Below are positions 6,320 through 15,841 of a stretch of DNA of 46,794 nt, one piece after another. Below the pieces are notes generated by a model, which was not told the DNA's origin, made no database searches, and saw only the letters and a program-made list of their open reading frames with translations. The stretch comes from Candidatus Physcousia equi. Its GTDB lineage: Bacteria > Bacteroidota > Bacteroidia > Bacteroidales > Bacteroidaceae. Position 1 is the stretch's first letter, and each line of letters starts with the position of its first letter. The stretch is taken from contig JAGHUD010000027.1 in assembly GCA_018065005.1 (NCBI GenBank), positions 1-46,794 on the forward strand, written 5' to 3'. A program made the position numbers and the translations under genes.

Positions 6320-9300
6320 ATGAATATCAAGAAATATATCATCGCCTCAGCTGCTGCGTTTATGCCGTTTGCAGCTTTTGCACAGGAGGATGCTGTGCGC
6401 ATCGACTTCGAGGACGCATCGCAGTATAAGAACATCAGCATCTATGACTCGTGGGAGGAATCACCCTTCCGCAACGACCCCTCGCTCGGCAACTTCAAGG
6501 TGGTGGAGAATATCTACAACCAGCAGGACACCATCACACTCGACACACCCAACCCCTCGGAGCACGTGCTCGGCGTGGAGCGCAGCATCATCGGTTCGAA
6601 TCTCTTCGGTGTGCGTGTCGACCTGAATCAGCCCTATCACATCAGCGACAACACCACACGCTATGTGCACGTCAAGATGCGCCGACCCGAGGATATCGAT
6701 GGTCGCGTCATGATCATCGGATTGGGAAAGCACAGCAGCGACACACCCGACTACGAGCAGACTTGGGCTTCGCAGCCCGACAGCATCGAGCAGTTCACCG
6801 TGCTCGGCAATCAGAAGCCCGCCCCTGGCTACTGGTCCGACGTGGTCTTCCCCATCAAGTGTGCCGGCAAGGTGGACATCTACTCGCTCGTCGTGGTGGT
6901 GGACTGTGAGGCACCCCACACGAGAGAGAACGACTTCATCGTCTACATCGACGACATCCTCATCAACAATAGCGCACGCCCCAACGTCAAGCCTCATGGC
7001 TACTATGCCGTTTGTTTCGAGGAGGGAGAACAGGCAACCAACAACAATCGCCAGATCAACTACGTCACCGTCGAGACCAACGAGGGCAGTTTCGTGAAGA
7101 AGGCAAATGGCAAGGCGGGTTTGACGGAGGTCTTCGACAACTTCGTCCCCGTCAAGCGCGGCACTGAGGTGCGCGTCACCACCAACTACACGGGCAACAG
7201 CATGAACTCCTACGTCTATTTCGACGCCAACAACGATGGTCGCTTCGATGAGGCTGACAACAACGAATACGTTGGCAAGGAGAAGGCGTTCGGCGCTACA
7301 CATAGCTTCACCGTACCTTCCAGCCTCGAAACGGGCGTTTATCGTCTGCGTACGAAGATCGACTACCAGAACAGCGATCCTGCGGGCAACAGCGACCAGA
7401 ACCAGTACATCCTCAGTAACGGTGGTGGCATGATCGACGTGCTGCTCTGGGTGCATGACGGCAGCGAGAAGGTCATCGTGAACAACTACCAGCGCAACGG
7501 ACACATCACGCTTGTTGACAGCACCCACATCGACAACCTCGAGCACGCTCGCAACACGGAACTCAAAGTTAAGGCCGTGCCATCCGACGACTTCGAATGC
7601 GCTGCCTTCACCATCAAGGTGGGTAAGTACTTCACCGAGGAGGATAGTCTCTTCCACGGCAATCCTCAATACCTCACCATCAAGACGGTTCGCTACCGCC
7701 AGTTCGACGATGAGAACTGCTGGACCATCCCTGCCAGCTACTTCTATGCCGACATGAAGATTGAGGGTTACATGGTTGAGGAACTTCCCGTTCCTTCTTT
7801 CCTCCCCGTATCGAAGGATCCCATCGATGGCAAGTTCCGTGCCTCCTCTCGTCCCCTCACCCTCAAGGTGAAGAACGGCTATGTGACGCTCAACTGCACC
7901 GACAACGACGGCGCACTGAAACTCACCGATGCCACCGAACCCACCAACAGCCGCGGCTATTGGGTTGTTTGCGGCAACGACGAGGAGGGCTATCAGTTCT
8001 ACAACGTCGCTAAGGGTGCCAACTATGTCCTGGGTTGCAAGAACCGCAACGAAAATGCACGCTTCAAGCTCTATCCCATCGACAACATCCCGGCTGACGT
8101 AACGACGCTCTTCGACTACCAGAAGAGCACCTATCAGACCAACCCTTACAAGGATGTTCCCGTGGTAGGTGCCGATGGCACTGCGCTGCCTGTGAGTCCC
8201 GACAATGCTACCTTCCGTCTGCATGGCACCACGCAGAACTGCTGGAACGACCGCGGCAGCTACTTGGCTCTTTGGGACGCTCAGCAGGCATTTGGCAATG
8301 ATGGTTCGCGCATCGAGGTGCACGATGTGAACTACGACTGTGTGAACCGTCCCGACGTGGTGGAAGTGAACTACACCATCAAGATTGACGATGTGGAAAT
8401 CTCCACTGTGACTGAATTGGGCATTCTCGGCGAGCCCTTCCCCGCTACGGACTCTCCCGTCCCTTTCTACACCGTCGAGGTGCCTAAAGATACGCTGACG
8501 ACGGGTGGCAACGTTGAGGCTAAACTCGTGTGGAATGGTCCCTTCAAACTCTCACCAGCTCCTGTAGGCTCGTCATTTGCCGATGGCGCTCAGTGGTACT
8601 ACATGAAGAACGGCAACAATGCTGGCAATGGTTTCGTTGTGTATGAAAACAACGAAAGCGGAAAATCTGGTTTCAACACGGCTATCGATTCCACCAAACT
8701 CGACTGCTATAAGTGGTGTTTCGTGCGCAAGACCGGAAGCACAGACTTCTATATCTACAACAAGCAAGCCGGTGGTGTAGCCCTGCACGAGCAGCTCAGC
8801 AGCTCAGGTTCTTGGGCAAGCAGCCACAACCAAGGCTACTGCGTGGCGAAGGAAAGCGTCAGCGGCGCCACCATAAACGAATTGCTTCTCGCGCTGGTTC
8901 AGAATGGCGTTGGCTATTCGATGAAGTTGCAAGGCGTGAATGGAACGTGCATCTTGGGTAAGCACACCTCTGACGGAAAATTTTCGATTTGGGGTAACAA
9001 TGCCAATACAAACGATAATGGAAGCCGTTTTATCTTCCAATTTGCAGAAGAGCAGTTGCCCGATGGTGTTGAGCGCGTCAACCTGACCTATCAGTTCATG
9101 TTCGAAGAGACGAAGGTGGCTACACAGACTACTGTGGTGCTCATTGGCGACGACTATCCGACCTTCAGCGCTAATCTCCCCTTCGGACTCAAACTGCCCG
9201 AACAACTCACGGGCAAGGTGCAGAGTGCCGACACCATACATGTAGCACTCGAATGGAACCTCCCCTTCAAGCACGAAAAGAGCATCGAGACGGCTACTGG

Positions 9301-9865
9301 ATGGTATGTGCTGCGTGCCAACACGCCCGACACCAAGCGAATGCTCTACTATGTGAGTGGTCAGACGCCTAATGTTAAGTCGAACAAGGTGACCACAGCC
9401 ACGGATGCTTATCTCTGGACCATTGTTGGCGACCCCATCACGGGCTTCACCGTCTTCAACAGACTTGCGGGCAAGGAAGTGGCACTGAACAATCAAAACA
9501 AGTGCAACATTGACGCAGCTGGTTTGCAGGTTAAGTTCAGACTCGAGCCCGGCAATGGAAACCGTCCCGGAGAAATTGCCTTCGTCGATCCTGCGTTGAC
9601 CTCAAACCCATATCTCAATGATGGTGGTGCTGGTGGTCTAGGTCGTTGGAGAAAGGATGATGGCAGCAGCTTTGCTGTTGAGCGCATCTTGCCTGTATTC
9701 GGCGACGTGGATGGCGACGAAGATATTGACATGGACGACGTGGATGCCCTTGTCAAGCACCTCAGCAGCAGCGAGCGTGCAGAATGGCCTGATGTGGACG
9801 ACAGCAAGAAGGTGAGCATCAAGGACCTCACCGAACTTATCAAGCTGCTCCTTCAGACGCGCTAA
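6320..9865 (+). CDS. Large secreted protein with GEVED-like and dockerin domains
   Basis: The 1181-residue protein begins with a signal peptide (MNIKKYIIASAAAFMPFAAFAQ). Residues about 30-235 form a beta-sandwich-like region ending in FIVYIDDILI. Residues about 246-375 resemble a GEVED domain, with a calcium-loop-like DANNDGRFDEADNNE. Several repeated segments follow (YWVVCGNDEEGYQFYNVAKG, WCFVRKTGSTDFYIYNKQAG, YLWTIVGDPITGFTVFNRLAG) that look like ricin/beta-trefoil-type binding repeats. The last 55 residues, FGDVDGDEDIDMDDVDALV onward, are a type I dockerin with two calcium loops. No catalytic motif was recognised. Co-transcribed with the fucosidase, it is probably a glycan-binding or adhesin partner; no cohesin is visible here. 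Confidence 0.8.
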   Translation: MNIKKYIIASAAAFMPFAAFAQEDAVRIDFEDASQYKNISIYDSWEESPFRNDPSLGNFKVVENIYNQQDTITLDTPNPSEHVLGVERSIIGSNLFGVRVDLNQPYHISDNTTRYVHVKMRRPEDIDGRVMIIGLGKHSSDTPDYEQTWASQPDSIEQFTVLGNQKPAPGYWSDVVFPIKCAGKVDIYSLVVVVDCEAPHTRENDFIVYIDDILINNSARPNVKPHGYYAVCFEEGEQATNNNRQINYVTVETNEGSFVKKANGKAGLTEVFDNFVPVKRGTEVRVTTNYTGNSMNSYVYFDANNDGRFDEADNNEYVGKEKAFGATHSFTVPSSLETGVYRLRTKIDYQNSDPAGNSDQNQYILSNGGGMIDVLLWVHDGSEKVIVNNYQRNGHITLVDSTHIDNLEHARNTELKVKAVPSDDFECAAFTIKVGKYFTEEDSLFHGNPQYLTIKTVRYRQFDDENCWTIPASYFYADMKIEGYMVEELPVPSFLPVSKDPIDGKFRASSRPLTLKVKNGYVTLNCTDNDGALKLTDATEPTNSRGYWVVCGNDEEGYQFYNVAKGANYVLGCKNRNENARFKLYPIDNIPADVTTLFDYQKSTYQTNPYKDVPVVGADGTALPVSPDNATFRLHGTTQNCWNDRGSYLALWDAQQAFGNDGSRIEVHDVNYDCVNRPDVVEVNYTIKIDDVEISTVTELGILGEPFPATDSPVPFYTVEVPKDTLTTGGNVEAKLVWNGPFKLSPAPVGSSFADGAQWYYMKNGNNAGNGFVVYENNESGKSGFNTAIDSTKLDCYKWCFVRKTGSTDFYIYNKQAGGVALHEQLSSSGSWASSHNQGYCVAKESVSGATINELLLALVQNGVGYSMKLQGVNGTCILGKHTSDGKFSIWGNNANTNDNGSRFIFQFAEEQLPDGVERVNLTYQFMFEETKVATQTTVVLIGDDYPTFSANLPFGLKLPEQLTGKVQSADTIHVALEWNLPFKHEKSIETATGWYVLRANTPDTKRMLYYVSGQTPNVKSNKVTTATDAYLWTIVGDPITGFTVFNRLAGKEVALNNQNKCNIDAAGLQVKFRLEPGNGNRPGEIAFVDPALTSNPYLNDGGAGGLGRWRKDDGSSFAVERILPVFGDVDGDEDIDMDDVDALVKHLSSSERAEWPDVDDSKKVSIKDLTELIKLLLQTR

Positions 9866-9929
9866 GCCTGTCCAGCTAACCAGCGGTGCTTGCGCCACGA
9901 GAAGTGCGCGAGCCATAACAGAATAAAAA

Positions 9930-9966
9930 AAAGCGCTGCATGTCGTCCGATGACATGCAGCGCTTT
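9930..9966 (+). terminator. Intrinsic terminator
   Basis: AAAGCGCTGCATGTC (9930-9944) pairs perfectly with 9952-9966, a 15-bp stem with a 7-base loop. It is flanked by an A-run on the left and a CTTT end on the right. It follows the large dockerin gene and could also act on the opposite strand, where the A-run becomes a T-tract. Confidence 0.8.
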
Positions 9967-10213
9967 CCCTGTTTACGGGTTTGCTCGCAAAAAAAAATTA
10001 ATGTTGTCCGGCAAAAAATGAATTATTGTTTGTCGGCAAAATTAAATTGTCGTTTGTCCAGTACAAAATAACCACTTTATATATAGTGCCCTTAGCAGAC
10101 CACAATAATGTGTTTTCCGTAGTCAAAGTTCTTTGTTTCCGTAGTAGATACCCTAAATCTCTACGGCTGCAACTAAGAAAAGCCTTGTAGTCAGCAGGCA
10201 GTGGGTGGTGGCG
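9967..10213. other. Convergent intergenic region with degenerate repeats
   Basis: No gene fits here. Bases 10003-10070 hold three loosely repeated segments built on TTGTC-GGCAAAA. TTTCCGTAG occurs at 10114 and again at 10136, exactly 22 bases apart, a decayed version of the 22-bp family at 4481 and 38911. CCGTAGTAGATACC and its partial complement (about 10139-10166) could form an imperfect hairpin that may end the minus-strand operon. Confidence 0.5.
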
Positions 10214-11446
10214 TCAGAACTGTTTGATGAGGAAGGTGGGGTTCACCCGGAAGTAGATGCCGAAAGAGAACAGGGTCTCGTGAAGGCGTTCTGCATTGAG
10301 TTGGAAGACTTCCAGATCGGCTCCGAGCGTGTAGTGCTTGGCAAATGTGTGGACATAGCCGAGGTTGAAGTGGAGGGTGTGGAGTCCATCCAATTCAAAC
10401 GGATAGTTCTTGTGGTAGGCTCCCTGTGCATCCTGCGTGAACGTAGACTTCTTGTAGGGTAGGGTGGAGTAGAAGGGGTTGCCATAGAGACTGACGAAGC
10501 GGTGGGGCACGAAGAGATAGTCGGCAGATAGATTGAGATGGCTGAACCATCTGGTGCTGATGCCGCTGTGCAGTGCGAAGCCAGTCGTGAAGGTCCATAG
10601 TTGCCCTGCTTGCTGGTAGGCGCCGATGGCATTGATTTGTGCATCCAACTTGTCCAGCTTGGAGGTCTTATTGGGTTTCCAGAGCAGTCCAGCTCCGACG
10701 GAACCGTTGCAGAGCGTCTGCACGCCCAGGTTGGTGGTGTCTTGTTCTCCTCCTCTGTGTTGGATGAGCAGTTGTAGGGGGAAGTAAAGTTCGAGTTGGC
10801 GTTTGAGTTGCCATTTCAGTCGCGTGTTACTCCCCACGGTGAATGCCTCTTGATGGCTGTCGAGTTCGAATTGATAGCTTTGCCAGTTGAGCCAAAGATC
10901 GAAGTTAACATGCGGGCGATGCAGCAGAAGTTGCACACCCATCTCGGGGTCGGCACTCAGGTTTTGCTCGGCGTTGTAGAGCGGTTCGATGAGTTGATGG
11001 TTGCTGCCGCCGCGGAGGTTGCCAACGATGACGTTGAGGTGCTTGAATCTACCCTCGAGACGTAGCCATGGCTGCGCGTGTGCCCCGCTTTGGTATTGGT
11101 TGCCCTTCCAAGTGCCGATGTCGTGGTAGGCAAAGCAGGGATAGCGGTTGGCTCCGTTGAAGAAGAGAAGCGATGCGCCAGCCTCAATGTTGAGTGCAGG
11201 AAGGGGATTGAAGCAGAGACGAGGGCTCATGCGCATTCCTGGCAGCGAGTAGCCGTCTTGCAACTGCGAGGAGTACTCGTTGTCGCGAAAAAATGCCGTT
11301 GCGTCAAGTTCCACACGCAGCGAGCGGGGCGGCAAGGAGTCGAGCTCTTCGTCGGCGAACACCTCGCGGAGCGTCTGCGCCTGCAGCAAACCGCTGACAG
11401 GGACGCAGAGCAAGAGGAGGGACAGTATGCGTTGACTCTTCGCCAT
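10214..11446 (-). CDS. Outer-membrane beta-barrel protein, uncharacterised
   Basis: The 410-residue protein has a signal peptide (LSLLLLCVPVSGLLQAQ) and then alternating aromatic/polar strands throughout, ending ...PTFLIKQF with a C-terminal phenylalanine as in outer-membrane barrels. Strand-like examples are YTLGADLEVFQL, TLHFNLGYVHTF and HLNLSADYLFV. It is about the right size for a 16- to 18-strand barrel and resembles the uncharacterised porin-like barrels common in Bacteroidales. It is the last gene of the his-lys run, 4 bases after the DedA gene. Transport substrate unknown. Confidence 0.7.
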   Translation of the reverse strand: MAKSQRILSLLLLCVPVSGLLQAQTLREVFADEELDSLPPRSLRVELDATAFFRDNEYSSQLQDGYSLPGMRMSPRLCFNPLPALNIEAGASLLFFNGANRYPCFAYHDIGTWKGNQYQSGAHAQPWLRLEGRFKHLNVIVGNLRGGSNHQLIEPLYNAEQNLSADPEMGVQLLLHRPHVNFDLWLNWQSYQFELDSHQEAFTVGSNTRLKWQLKRQLELYFPLQLLIQHRGGEQDTTNLGVQTLCNGSVGAGLLWKPNKTSKLDKLDAQINAIGAYQQAGQLWTFTTGFALHSGISTRWFSHLNLSADYLFVPHRFVSLYGNPFYSTLPYKKSTFTQDAQGAYHKNYPFELDGLHTLHFNLGYVHTFAKHYTLGADLEVFQLNAERLHETLFSFGIYFRVNPTFLIKQF

Positions 11447-11450
11447 AGGC

Positions 11451-12116
11451 TTACTTCTTACTTCTTAATCCTTGCCACACGAGATACGCCACGACGAGGG
11501 CGCCCAGACCAATCATGCTCCACATGAGGGGCACGCTGTACTCTTTGATCTTCTCGTTCAGCTGGTCGTAGCTGACGAGGGATGCCAGATAGACGCCGAT
11601 GAGGGCAAGTATGGTGTTCCAGATTGCAGAGCCGAGTGCTGTGTAGGTGGCAAACTTGAGGATGTTCATGCGCGAGAGACCCGCAGGAATGGAGATGAGC
11701 TGACGCACGGCTGGCACGAGGCGACCGAAGAAGGTGCCCATGGCGCCATGCTTCTTGAAGTAGACTTCCGCCTTCTCTACCTTTTCCTTTGAGAGGAGAC
11801 ACATGTGCCCTAAGCGGCTCTCTGCAAAGCGGTAGACAACGGGGCGACCTATCCAGATGGAAAGCCCATAGTTGAGGAATGCTCCGATGACCGCCCCCAC
11901 CGTAGCAAAGACGATGATGAGGGGAATGGACAGATGGCTGACGGGCGCCCCCACAACAGTGGTGGCTGCTGATGCGGCTGCCAGATAGGCAGCAGGAACG
12001 ATGACAATCTCGCTGGGGAAGGGGATGAAACTGCTCTCGATGGCCATCAGGAGGATGATGACCCAATACTGAGTGAGGTTGTGCAGACACCAATCGATGA
12101 AGGGAAGGGATTCCAT
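11451..12116 (-). CDS. DedA-family membrane protein
   Basis: The 221-residue membrane protein carries the DedA (SNARE-associated/VTT) signatures: AIESSFIPFPSEIVIVPAAY near residues 25-44, and FFGRLVPAVRQLISIPAGL with the conserved arginine in the re-entrant region. A C-terminal transmembrane helix (MWSMIGLGALVVAYLVW) ends in basic residues. DedA proteins act in the inner membrane; several members are linked to recycling of undecaprenyl phosphate or phospholipids. It is separated by only 3 bases from a glycosyltransferase gene upstream and 4 from an outer-membrane gene downstream, which suggests an envelope role here. Confidence 0.88.
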   Translation of the reverse strand: MESLPFIDWCLHNLTQYWVIILLMAIESSFIPFPSEIVIVPAAYLAAASAATTVVGAPVSHLSIPLIIVFATVGAVIGAFLNYGLSIWIGRPVVYRFAESRLGHMCLLSKEKVEKAEVYFKKHGAMGTFFGRLVPAVRQLISIPAGLSRMNILKFATYTALGSAIWNTILALIGVYLASLVSYDQLNEKIKEYSVPLMWSMIGLGALVVAYLVWQGLRSKK

Positions 12117-12119
12117 TGG

Positions 12120-13289
12120 TTAGATGTATTTCTTTCTGAATGTTCGTTTGTCGGTGAAGGTATAGCGCAACGCCGTATAGGCATCCCAGAAGGGAATGAG
12201 ATGGACAAACCACGCGATGCGGAATGGATTGATGCGCCTGTTGTTGAGCGCTTGCGATGCTGCATTGAAGAAGATGCCCTGCGCAGTGATGTGGATGAGC
12301 CAAAGGAGGAGGGGTACCGCTGTCAACCACCATGCTTCGAGATAGACAGAGAGTGCCAGCGACGAGATGAGGCTGAGCATGAACAATGCGTGGACGAGGA
12401 CTCTGAAGAAGTAGCGCAGGCGGTAGGCATAGTGCTGCTTGAAGTGTGCTCGTGTCTGGCGAAAGAAGAGGCGGTCGTTCTTCCAGTGCGACTTGTGCGG
12501 CATCTCCTGCTCCAGCATGGCTTCAGGGTGTAGGCAGACCTCGGCATTGTGGCGCGTGCTGTGGCGGTTGACCATGATGTCGGTGGCGCCAACGAGGAGG
12601 TTGCTGTGGTCGGCAAATCCGTGGTGGGAGAGAAAGAAGTCTTTGTTGTAGAGCAGGTTGGTGCCGTCGCTACGATAGAGTCCTGCCTTGGACACCAACC
12701 GATAGGTGAGTACGTTTTGCCAAAGACGAAAGAAGGACATACGCCTGCCGGCTAAGCCCTTGACTCCCTTGTAGCGTGTGTGCCCCATAACCATCATGGC
12801 TGAGCGGTGGCGCAGCAAGGCTTCACCCATTCGTTGCAGCCACAGGTGGGAGATGGGCACGCAGTCGGCGGTTGTGAGGAGCAGCCATGGCTTTTGTGCC
12901 GCTTTCGCTCCGAGGGTGATGGCGAGTCGTTGCTGACTGATGTCGCAGGCAGAGGAAGGGATGAAGGTGTGGCGCAGCCTGAAGTGCCCTTCTTCCATTT
13001 GTTCCAGCAGTTTCTTCGTTCCGTCTGTTGAGTTCATGTCCACGATGATGACCTCATAGTCCGGGTGAATCTGATTGAGAATGAGGGGAAGGTGGCGGCG
13101 CAGTTGCTCTTCCTGGTTGTGTGCCGTGATGATGATGGTGATGCCGGGCAGCTTGCCGTCAGGTGCCGACGAGCGCTGTGTCTGTGTTGCTGCGTTGGCA
13201 ATCTTCCGGAAGGTGGTATTACACAAAAGGCATATCGCACAAAGAATGAGCGATATGCCTATGAGTATGTATAGCACGGTTTGGAACAC
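12120..13289 (-). CDS. Membrane-anchored family 2 glycosyltransferase
   Basis: A first transmembrane helix at residues about 4-24 precedes a GT2 (GT-A fold) domain: ITIIITAHNQEEQLRRHLP at about 50, YEVIIVDMNSTDGTKKLLEQ, and LLTTADCVP, which holds the metal-binding acidic residue. Further conserved residues follow around GTNLLYNKDFF. Residues about 290-345 form at least two more membrane helices, and a basic tail (DKRTFRKKYI) ends the 389-residue protein. Such enzymes use nucleotide sugars to extend lipid-linked or surface glycans at the inner membrane. Donor and acceptor are not readable. It lies between lysA and the DedA gene in the same operon. Confidence 0.85.
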   Translation of the reverse strand: MFQTVLYILIGISLILCAICLLCNTTFRKIANAATQTQRSSAPDGKLPGITIIITAHNQEEQLRRHLPLILNQIHPDYEVIIVDMNSTDGTKKLLEQMEEGHFRLRHTFIPSSACDISQQRLAITLGAKAAQKPWLLLTTADCVPISHLWLQRMGEALLRHRSAMMVMGHTRYKGVKGLAGRRMSFFRLWQNVLTYRLVSKAGLYRSDGTNLLYNKDFFLSHHGFADHSNLLVGATDIMVNRHSTRHNAEVCLHPEAMLEQEMPHKSHWKNDRLFFRQTRAHFKQHYAYRLRYFFRVLVHALFMLSLISSLALSVYLEAWWLTAVPLLLWLIHITAQGIFFNAASQALNNRRINPFRIAWFVHLIPFWDAYTALRYTFTDKRTFRKKYI

Positions 13290-13325
13290 TTCTCTTGTCG
13301 GTTGTTGAGCGTTTTCTTGTCACGT

Positions 13326-14462
13326 TTAGTCTGCAAAGGATTGCGGCAGCTTGCGACAGTTGTATTGTGAAGCCATGATCTCACCGTAGGCACCTGCCGA
13401 GCGGATGGCAAGCAAGTCGCCACGCTTGGTCAGGGGCATTGTGTGGTCCTTGACAAAGACATCGCTCGATTCGCAGATGGGACCCACCACGTCGTAGGTG
13501 GCTTGCTCCTCCGTCTGTGACGTGATGTTCTGAATGAGGTGGTAGGCATCGTAGAGGGCAGGACGGATGAGGTCTGTCATGCCTGCGTCGCAGATGGCAA
13601 ACTGCTTTACGGCTCCTTTCTTAATATAGAGCACGCGCGTGATGAGCGAACCACACTGTGCCACGACTGAGCGGCCCAGTTCGAAATGCAGTTCTTGTCC
13701 GGGGCGCAGTTGGATGCCCTTGGCATAGGTGTCGAAGTATGCTTTGAAGTTGGGGATGGGGTTCTCGTCAGGATTCTGATAGTCGATGCCAAGTCCGCCA
13801 CCCACATTGATGCTCTTGATCTCGATGTTCTCTGCGTCGAGTTGGGCAAGCAGTTCACCGATGCGCTTGCAGAGGGCTTCGAAGTCGTCCATGACGAGCA
13901 ACTGGCTGCCGATGTGGAAATGGAGTCCGCGGAAACAGATGGCGGGCATCTGTTGTGCCATGCGGATTACGTCGACCATGTCTTCCATGGCAATGCCAAA
14001 CTTGTTTTCAGCCAGACCGGTGGTGATGTTGGCATGCGTATGGGCACCCACGTTGGGGTTGATGCGGAACGCCACGCACGCGGTCTTTCCCATCTGTGTT
14101 GCCATCTCGTTGATGACTTCAAGCTCGGGGATGCTCTCGACGTTGAAGCAACCGATGCCTGCCTTCAGCGCAAGTTCAATCTCCCAATCGCTTTTTCCTA
14201 CACCGGCAAAGACCACATCTTCGGCTTTGAAGCCAGCACCAATACATGCCTCAATCTCGCCACCGCTGACACAGTCGCAGCCGAGGCCAGCTTTTGCAAT
14301 GTGCTCGAGAACCAACGGGTTGGTGCATGCCTTCACAGCGTAGTGGACATGATAGCCAGGTCTGATTTCTTGCTTGATGGCATCGAGTGTTTTGTCGAGT
14401 AGCGCAGTGTCGTAGTAGTAGAAGGGTGTGCGCAGTGTTTGGAATTTGTCAATAGGGAACAT
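13326..14462 (-). CDS. lysA: Diaminopimelate decarboxylase
   Basis: The 378-residue enzyme decarboxylates meso-diaminopimelate to L-lysine, the last step of lysine synthesis, using pyridoxal phosphate. The PLP lysine is Lys44 in YHVHYAVKACTN. The glycine-rich phosphate-binding loop is seen in NVGGGLGIDY, FHIGSQL is the conserved substrate-side segment, and CESSDVF with ICDAGMTDLIRPALYDAYH forms the C-terminal half of the active site. Length is typical for the shorter Bacteroidales forms. It follows lysC by 36 bases, so first and last steps of the pathway are co-expressed. Confidence 0.95.
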   Translation of the reverse strand: MFPIDKFQTLRTPFYYYDTALLDKTLDAIKQEIRPGYHVHYAVKACTNPLVLEHIAKAGLGCDCVSGGEIEACIGAGFKAEDVVFAGVGKSDWEIELALKAGIGCFNVESIPELEVINEMATQMGKTACVAFRINPNVGAHTHANITTGLAENKFGIAMEDMVDVIRMAQQMPAICFRGLHFHIGSQLLVMDDFEALCKRIGELLAQLDAENIEIKSINVGGGLGIDYQNPDENPIPNFKAYFDTYAKGIQLRPGQELHFELGRSVVAQCGSLITRVLYIKKGAVKQFAICDAGMTDLIRPALYDAYHLIQNITSQTEEQATYDVVGPICESSDVFVKDHTMPLTKRGDLLAIRSAGAYGEIMASQYNCRKLPQSFAD

Positions 14463-14498
14463 GTTCGGTCTTGTTTTTTAGGGTTCAATCTTCAGCCG

Positions 14499-15818
14499 TT
14501 ATGCGTTGAAGAGCGATTGGCTGAGTGCTTGTAGTGTTTGTTTCTTGTCTGCCTTGCGCACCAGGAATGAGATGTTGTGGTTGCTGCCACCGTAGCTGAT
14601 CATGCGCACGGGGACATCGCGCAGTGCATCGCATGCTCTTGTCACGAAGCCTACGTTGTCGGTTGAGAGGTCGCCCACAACGCAGATGATGACCATATCT
14701 TCCTCAACCTGCACGGTGCCATATTGCTTGAGCTCGCTTAGGATGTCGCTCAGGTGCGACGTGTTGTCGATGGTGAGGCTCACGCCCACTTCGCTGGTAC
14801 AAACCATGTCGATGCTCGTCTTGTAGCTTTCGAATATCTCGAACACCTTGCGCAGGAAACCGTGCGCCAGAAGCATGCGCGACGACTGAATCTGGATGCA
14901 GGTGATGTCGTCCTTGGCTGCTACTGCCTTGAGCGTGCCCTGCTGCATCTCGTTGTTGATGATGGTTCCGGGAGCCGTGGGGTCCATGGTGTTGAGCAGG
15001 CGGACGGGCACGCCAGCGAACTTAGCAGGCTGGATGCAGGTGGGGTGAAGAATCTTCGCGCCGAAATACGCTAACTCGGCAGCTTCCTCAAAATAGAGCT
15101 GAGGCACGGGCTTTGTTCCTTCTACTACGCGTGGGTCGTTGTTGTGCATACCGTCGATGTCGGTCCAGATCTGAATTTCTTCGCTCTGAAGGGCAGCGCC
15201 GATGAGGCAAGCCGTGTAGTCGCTGCCGCCGCGAAGCAGGTTGTCGATTTCGCTGTAGGCATTGCGGCAGATGAAGCCTTGTGTGATGTAGACCTGATAG
15301 TCGGGATTGTCATGGAGCTGCTTTTGAGCGTGCTCGCGAATGTAGTTGAAGTCAGGCTCTGCATTCTTGTCGGTGCGAATGAAGTCGAGGGCTGAGAGCA
15401 GCACCGCCTTCACGCCGCATTCTTTCAGGTAGTTGGTCACCATGTTGGTGCTGATGATTTCGCCTTGTGCCACAATCACTTTCTCTTCGAACGAAGTGAA
15501 GAGAATCTTCGTGAACGAACGCAGATAGTTGAACTCTTCGCGCAGGAATTTCTGTGTAAGCTCGCAGTATTCGCTGGTGGCGTACAGTTCCTGAGCGTGG
15601 AGCATATACTTCTGCTCCAACTGATTGATGATGGTGTTGGCACCTTCAGGGTTCTTCTTGTAGAGGTAGTCGCTGATCTCGAGGAGGGCATTGGTGGTGC
15701 CGCTCATGGCAGAGAGTACGACGAAAGTGGGTTGGGTGGGTGAGGTGATGAGTTTGCACACCTCTTTCATTCTTTGGGGGGTGCCGACGGATGTGCCGCC
15801 GAATTTCATTACTTTCAT
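14499..15818 (-). CDS. lysC: Aspartate kinase (monofunctional, ACT-regulated)
   Basis: The 439-residue protein opens with the aspartokinase signature KFGGTSVG at residues 5-12 and has the kinase core through [24 protein letters not shown] and [16 protein letters not shown]. The C-terminal 140 residues carry two ACT domains ([29 protein letters not shown]). Those domains bind lysine or related effectors in this family, so feedback inhibition is likely. No homoserine dehydrogenase is fused, unlike ThrA. It phosphorylates aspartate at the entry to the lysine/threonine/methionine branch and is paired with lysA downstream. It is 23 bases behind the ATPase gene upstream, leaving no room for its own leader riboswitch. 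Confidence 0.95.
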   Translation of the reverse strand: MKVMKFGGTSVGTPQRMKEVCKLITSPTQPTFVVLSAMSGTTNALLEISDYLYKKNPEGANTIINQLEQKYMLHAQELYATSEYCELTQKFLREEFNYLRSFTKILFTSFEEKVIVAQGEIISTNMVTNYLKECGVKAVLLSALDFIRTDKNAEPDFNYIREHAQKQLHDNPDYQVYITQGFICRNAYSEIDNLLRGGSDYTACLIGAALQSEEIQIWTDIDGMHNNDPRVVEGTKPVPQLYFEEAAELAYFGAKILHPTCIQPAKFAGVPVRLLNTMDPTAPGTIINNEMQQGTLKAVAAKDDITCIQIQSSRMLLAHGFLRKVFEIFESYKTSIDMVCTSEVGVSLTIDNTSHLSDILSELKQYGTVQVEEDMVIICVVGDLSTDNVGFVTRACDALRDVPVRMISYGGSNHNISFLVRKADKKQTLQALSQSLFNA

Positions 15819-15841
15819 ATCTTGCGTTGTTGTTTTCTTGC

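Noticed and set aside
6461..8323. Long open frame of 620 codons on the minus strand
   Set aside because: It lies wholly opposite the dockerin protein gene; its translation is low-complexity (V/A/D/H-rich) and lacks any motif, as expected for an antisense shadow of a codon-biased gene.
15819..15841. Lysine riboswitch before lysC
   Set aside because: Only 23 bases separate lysC from the upstream gene, far too short for that RNA.
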